From contig JAOPXF010000225.1 of NCBI GenBank assembly GCA_025965295.1, positions 1 to 7,099 of the forward strand: DNA of 7,099 bases, written 5' to 3'. The notes beneath the pieces are model-generated. The model was not told the DNA's origin. It worked only from the letters and a program-made list of their open reading frames with translations, and searched no databases. This DNA comes from Nocardioides sp. (GTDB taxonomy: Bacteria; Actinomycetota; Actinomycetes; Propionibacteriales; Nocardioidaceae). The position numbers were made by a program, and so were the translations under genes. Shown here in pieces: positions 5,589 to 7,099 of this stretch (its first letter is position 1; every line of letters starts with the position of its first letter).

Positions 5589-6474
5589 GCCGGTCGAGGG
5601 CCGCCGCCGCGGCGTCGCGCTGCTTCGTGGCCGACGCGACGGAGTCCTGGGCCTCCGCGCGCACGTCCTCCGCGTCCGACAGCTCGTCGTCCACCTCCTC
5701 CGAGCGCGCCTCGAGCTCGGCGAGCCGCCGCCTGAGCTCGTCCATCTCCGCCTGGACCTGCATGCTGCGCGCCTCGAGCTCCTCGACGTCGGACACCGCG
5801 GCGGCCAGCGCCTCGGCCGCCCGGGCCAGCTCGGCCTCGGTCTCCTCGAGCCGCTCCCGGGCCGCGGCGGCGGCCTTCTGGTCGGCCTCCGGGTCGGGCA
5901 CCACGTGCAGGTCGGGTCGGTGCGGGGCCTCGGTGCGCGGGGTCGCGGCGAAGCCCAGGGCCGCCGGAAGCGCGACGGACCCGCCCGGGTCGACGCCGTC
6001 CACCCCGGTCGTCGCGAGGGCCGCGACCAGCAGCCCACTCCGGACGGCGCGGGCGCACGCCTCGTCGACCATCGCAGCGGTGAGCGTGGCCTCGACCTGG
6101 TCGGAGACGGCCGCCGTGACCCGCTGCCCGTGGTCCGCGGCGAGCGCGCGGGCGCGGGTCGTGACCGCGGCCGTGAGCTGTCGCCGCTGCCGGGTCAGGG
6201 CGCGCAGCTCCTCGCCCGCGAGGTTCGCCTGGGCCTCCCGCAGCGCCGCGCCGATCGCGATCACCTGGTCGACCTGCTCGGTCTCGTGGCGGACGAGGAG
6301 GTCGACCACCCAGGCGGCCAGGGAGGGCTTGCGCAGCGCCTTCACCTGCTTCGAGAGCTCCGCGTCCGCGCCCCTCAGCTCCTTGGCGCGGGCGTCGCGT
6401 GCCGGCGTGAACTCGGGCAGGGCGAGCCCGTAGAGCTCGTCGGCGATCTCGAGGAGACCCGGGTTCTCGGCCAT
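5581..6474 (-). CDS. Actinobacterial coiled-coil protein of unknown function
   Basis: A 297-residue, charged, alanine-rich soluble protein without signal peptide or membrane helix. The N-terminal region, with LYGLALPEFTPARDARAKEL (14-33) and VKALRKPSLAAWVVDLLVR (44-62), resembles an uncharacterised family widespread in actinobacteria. Residues 65-160 look helical. A proline-rich linker (about 160-197) follows, then a long heptad-rich coiled coil (about 200-295) dense in Glu, Ala, Leu and Arg. ATG at 6474 is preceded by TAGGA, which includes the stop codon of the acetyltransferase gene only 9 bases upstream, so it is the last gene of a tight unit. Its TAG stop lies inside the last codons of the convergent glycerol kinase gene. 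I know no function; a structural, scaffold or nucleoid-associated role would be a guess. Confidence 0.85.
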   Translation of the reverse strand: MAENPGLLEIADELYGLALPEFTPARDARAKELRGADAELSKQVKALRKPSLAAWVVDLLVRHETEQVDQVIAIGAALREAQANLAGEELRALTRQRRQLTAAVTTRARALAADHGQRVTAAVSDQVEATLTAAMVDEACARAVRSGLLVAALATTGVDGVDPGGSVALPAALGFAATPRTEAPHRPDLHVVPDPEADQKAAAAARERLEETEAELARAAEALAAAVSDVEELEARSMQVQAEMDELRRRLAELEARSEEVDDELSDAEDVRAEAQDSVASATKQRDAAAAALDRLR

Positions 6475-6483
6475 CCCCGGATC

Positions 6484-6966
6484 CTACGAGGGACCCAGGT
6501 CGAGCTCGTACTCCATCTCCTCGGGGTGCGGCACCCATTCGGCCGCCCGCGTGAGTCCCGTCGCCCGCCAGCCCAGGTGGGCGTAGAACCCGCGGGCGTT
6601 GTGGTTCTCGCGCAGGCACCACAGCAGCGCGCGCCCGGCGCCACCGTCGCGGATCGCCGCCGTGGCCCGGCCCGCCGCCTCCCGGGCCAGGCCCGCGCCC
6701 CAGTGACCGGGGTGCACGGCGAGGTGCCGCAACGTCGTGGTGTCGTACGCCGCCAGGGCGGCGAGGCCATCGGGTCCGGGCCGCACGTCGACCCTGACAC
6801 CGGGCTCGACCAGCGTGCGGCGCCACCGCGCGAGGACGGCGTCGTAGGGGTAGGGATGCAGGTCGGGCGGGAAGACGTGGCCCAGCGTGGCCAGGTTGGC
6901 GGCCCGCTCGAGGTCGGTGAGGAGCGCGGCGTCGTCCGGCGTGGCGGGCCGCCAGTCACTCGCCAT
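6484..6966 (-). CDS. GNAT family N-acetyltransferase
   Basis: A 160-residue cytoplasmic enzyme expected to transfer acetyl from acetyl-CoA to an amine. Motif A is clear: LRHLAVHPGHWGAGLAREAAGRA (79-101), with the beta-4 strand followed by the pyrophosphate-binding loop H-W-G-A-G-L, a version of Q/R-x-x-G-x-G/A. Motif B is ALLWCLRENHNARGFYAHLGW (113-133), with the usual N-x-x-A-x-x-F/Y-Y pattern and Y128 as a candidate general acid. The N-terminus (WRPATPDDAALLTDLERAAN) is the normal GNAT opening. Length is typical. The substrate cannot be deduced; small molecule, peptide or protein are all possible. The start overlaps the end of the upstream regulator gene by 11 bases and there is no Shine-Dalgarno site, which indicates translational coupling to the regulator. 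Confidence 0.93.
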   Translation of the reverse strand: MASDWRPATPDDAALLTDLERAANLATLGHVFPPDLHPYPYDAVLARWRRTLVEPGVRVDVRPGPDGLAALAAYDTTTLRHLAVHPGHWGAGLAREAAGRATAAIRDGGAGRALLWCLRENHNARGFYAHLGWRATGLTRAAEWVPHPEEMEYELDLGPS

Positions 6967-7099
6967 CGTCGTCGAGGCCGTGCTCGATCGCGTAACGGGT
7001 GAGCTCGACGCGGTTGTGCATCTGGAGCTTCCGGAGGGTGTTCTGGACGTGGTTCTGGACCGTCCGGTGCGAGATCACCATCCGCTCGGCGATCTGCCG
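6956..7099 (-). CDS. LuxR/NarL-type response regulator, C-terminal part (cut by window edge)
   Basis: Only the last 47 residues are inside the window. They start RQIAERMVISHRTVQNHVQN, which is the helix-turn-helix of the LuxR/GerE DNA-binding domain: I-A is helix 2, S-x-x-T-V is the turn, and NHVQNTLRKLQ is the recognition helix running into the final helix with RVELTRYAIEHGL. In the usual family the recognition helix reads K-x-H-x-x-x-I/L-x-x-K-L; here N16, H17, L22, K24 and L25 keep that pattern. The receiver or other N-terminal domain is beyond the edge, so two-component membership is probable but not shown. The gene leads the unit with the acetyltransferase and coiled-coil genes and could control them, though nothing here tests that. 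Confidence 0.9.
   Translation of the reverse strand, partial: RQIAERMVISHRTVQNHVQNTLRKLQMHNRVELTRYAIEHGLDDDGE

Noticed and set aside
3983..6433. Plus-strand open frame of 816 codons, and minus-strand frames 3897-6038 and 4985-6826
   Set aside because: All overlie glycerol kinase, the coiled-coil gene or the acetyltransferase in wrong frames and have arginine-rich nonsense composition.
1..7099. Mobile element, phage, defence island or CRISPR in this window
   Set aside because: No transposase, integrase, nuclease, toxin-antitoxin or spaced repeat array is visible; the only repeats are the two leaders and the paralogous gene bodies.

Overview
The window is very GC-rich, with strong G/C bias at third codon positions, GTG as well as ATG starts, overlapping ATGA stop/start junctions and actinobacterial-type proteins. 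It reads as a chromosomal segment of a high-GC actinomycete, most likely Nocardioides-like; the genus is inference. Coding density is very high: the only gaps between genes are about 76, 67, 40, 70 and 9 bases, and there is no gene-free stretch over 300 bases. I see no tRNA or rRNA gene, CRISPR array, insertion sequence or phage gene.

Layout. (1) Positions 1-430, minus strand: the N-terminal 143 residues of a 6-phosphofructokinase, cut by the window edge, carrying the residue pair typical of pyrophosphate-dependent enzymes. (2) Positions 507-1915, minus: two tandem paralogous small membrane proteins of unknown function. The downstream copy (A) is interrupted by a one-base frameshift in a run of seven G's. 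Both copies have an almost identical leader that looks like a promoter for leaderless mRNA. (3) Positions 1956-3194, minus: a major facilitator superfamily transporter directly upstream of the membrane-protein pair. (4) Positions 3265-5588, plus: a two-gene unit, DUF1028 protein then glycerol kinase, joined by an ATGA overlap and divergent from the transporter. (5) Positions 5581-7099, minus: a compact unit transcribed in the order LuxR-type response regulator (C-terminal part only), GNAT acetyltransferase, coiled-coil protein. It converges on the glycerol kinase gene with an 8-base 3' overlap.

How the genes relate. Glycerol kinase and phosphofructokinase both serve central carbon metabolism, but they are on opposite strands, kilobases apart, and there is no sign of shared control. 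The transporter and the membrane pair form one block on the minus strand. A copied scrap of the transporter's 3' end lies between the two membrane-protein genes, which shows how the pair arose by tandem duplication. Most genes are ordinary. The points most worth a second look are the frameshifted paralog with its conserved leader, the PPi-type PFK signature, the DUF1028-glycerol kinase coupling, the loss of known regulatory loops in the glycerol kinase, and the uncharacterised LuxR-GNAT-coiled-coil unit.
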